From assembly GCA_028282865.1 (NCBI GenBank), contig JANQHA010000422.1, positions 1 to 5,923 on the forward strand: a DNA stretch of 5,923 nucleotides, written 5' to 3'. Every line of letters starts with the position of its first letter. Position 1 is the first letter of the stretch. Source of the DNA: Oligoflexales bacterium. Its GTDB lineage: Bacteria; Bdellovibrionota_B; Oligoflexia; Oligoflexales; CACXFL01. Below, in pieces: positions 4,963-5,923 of the stretch. The notes beneath the pieces are model-generated. The model was not told the origin of the DNA. It worked only from the letters and a program-made list of their open reading frames with translations, and ran no database searches. Made by a program: the position numbers and the translations under genes.

Positions 4963-5923
4963 ATGGATACACAAGTTCGAGGGACATTTGAATTTAGCTT
5001 GGTCAACGGAGTTGGTGGCGATCCTTGTGTCTACTTAAGATCCCTCAAATCAGGTGATGCCTGCTTATTTGATTTAGGCACGCTGACACCCTTAAGTCAT
5101 CGCCAGCTTTTAAAAGTCCGTGTTGTGATGATTAGCCATACTCATTTAGATCACTTTATCGGTTTTGACACTTTACTCCGTGCAACGCTGACAGATAGCA
5201 AACCAATACATTTTTGCGGCCCTTATGGGGTTGCTACGCAAATTCAAAGTCGTCTTAAGGGCTATACTTGGAATCTTATTGACGATGATCAGATTCAATA
5301 CTTTATTCATGAAGTTGATCGGGATGGGGTTTGCCAACATTTTTCTTTGAATAACTCCGATGGTTTTAAGTTGCATGAAACCTCTCGAAGTGATCCGGTT
5401 TTGAGCTCTTCATCGTGCCCACTTCCTAGCAGACCTCAAGCTTTTTTAGCTAATTTTTCTGATGAAGCTCGTATCGAAGCTGTTTGTTTAGATCATGGCA
5501 TAGATTCTGTCGCCTACCTTTATCAAGGTGGTATTAAATTTGTATTTAAAGTTGACGAGGCGCAGAGGCTCGGTCTGACACCGGGACCTTGGGTTAAGGA
5601 GTTGCAGCTTCATGTGAGTGAGAACAGATATTCTGAGGTGATCAAGGTGGCCGGCAACCCGTGGAAGGTCGGTGATCTCGCTGCGGAGGTTTTGCAGTAC
5701 TCTACACCGAGGATGGTTGGCTATGTAACTGACTGTGTGTTTAGTTGGGATAATATTAAAAGGATCGATAGATTGATGAATCATGTCGAGCTACTGATTT
5801 GTGAAACCAATTATCAGAGTGAGGCTCGTGATCGGGCATTGAAAAATAGGCATTTGACTGCGAAGCAGACGGCTCTCATAGCGGCTTATATAAAAGCAGA
5901 AAAGTTGGTGAATTTTCATATTT
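4963..5923 (+). CDS. RNase Z-like metallo-beta-lactamase-fold hydrolase, 3' end outside window
   Basis: This gene starts one base after the pyrB stop and runs open for 320 codons to the right edge. It encodes a two-metal metallo-beta-lactamase-fold protein. Motif II is SHTHLDHFIGFD at 58-69 (His59, His61, Asp63, His64). Further candidate ligands are His178 in CLDHGIDSVAYLYQ, Asp257 in VGYVTDCVF and His319 in VNFHI near the edge. His297 in RHLTAKQTALIA fits the RNase Z HST motif helix, and GLTPGPWVKEL at 204-214 resembles the RNase Z segment before the last strands. These suggest the RNase Z/phosphodiesterase branch, but the classical T-x-x-H-G-D-H Gly is Leu62, and residues about 110-165 form an extended, poorly matching insert. 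tRNA 3'-end processing is therefore possible but unproven. No strong Shine-Dalgarno is seen, so it is probably translated by coupling to pyrB. Confidence 0.82.
   Translation, partial: MDTQVRGTFEFSLVNGVGGDPCVYLRSLKSGDACLFDLGTLTPLSHRQLLKVRVVMISHTHLDHFIGFDTLLRATLTDSKPIHFCGPYGVATQIQSRLKGYTWNLIDDDQIQYFIHEVDRDGVCQHFSLNNSDGFKLHETSRSDPVLSSSSCPLPSRPQAFLANFSDEARIEAVCLDHGIDSVAYLYQGGIKFVFKVDEAQRLGLTPGPWVKELQLHVSENRYSEVIKVAGNPWKVGDLAAEVLQYSTPRMVGYVTDCVFSWDNIKRIDRLMNHVELLICETNYQSEARDRALKNRHLTAKQTALIAAYIKAEKLVNFHI

Noticed and set aside
4427..5784. Several minus-strand open frames within pyrB and the MBL gene
   Set aside because: They lie opposite conserved coding sequence, lack ribosome sites and resemble no family.

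Overview
The window looks like chromosomal housekeeping DNA from a Gram-negative bacterium. The evidence is a signal-peptide-bearing OmpA-family peptidoglycan-binding protein, typical bacterial Trp, purine and pyrimidine enzymes, Shine-Dalgarno sites and tightly packed or overlapping genes. Base composition is moderate, with long AT-rich stretches between genes. The protein variants do not look enterobacterial; a deltaproteobacterial or Bdellovibrionota-like lineage is possible, but I cannot fix the taxonomy from this sequence. I see no mobile element, CRISPR array, rRNA or tRNA.

Layout: on the minus strand, positions 1-123 hold the first 41 codons of a MutM/Nei-type DNA glycosylase that runs off the left edge, and 194-967 hold a secreted OmpA-family protein with a predicted SH3-like N-terminal part. 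A short divergent intergenic region (968-1116) separates these from a plus-strand cluster: trpD (about 1117-2139), trpC (2123-2911), purM (2944-3966), pyrB (3963-4961) and an RNase Z-like metallo-beta-lactamase-fold gene (4963 to beyond the right edge). trpD/trpC overlap by 17 bp, purM/pyrB overlap in ATGA, and pyrB is separated from the MBL gene by one base, so this is almost certainly one transcription unit.

Together the plus-strand genes cover two consecutive-pathway steps of tryptophan synthesis (phosphoribosyl transfer to anthranilate, then indole-ring formation after TrpF), the fifth step of purine synthesis and the committed step of pyrimidine synthesis. A shared theme is PRPP-consuming pathways, but that link is inference. 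No trpE, trpG, trpF, trpB, trpA or pyrI is visible.

The most notable features are translational. trpD has no ATG, GTG or TTG at the position where the family's N-terminus must begin; the best candidate is an AUU start with a well-placed AAAAGG. It is preceded by a six-codon reading frame with a strong Shine-Dalgarno in the same frame, and a 7-bp inverted repeat pairs the two start regions. purM is forced to use a TTG start directly after an in-frame stop, with its Shine-Dalgarno in the loop of a small predicted hairpin. No wholly new system is apparent; these initiation regions and some active-site substitutions are what deserve a second look.
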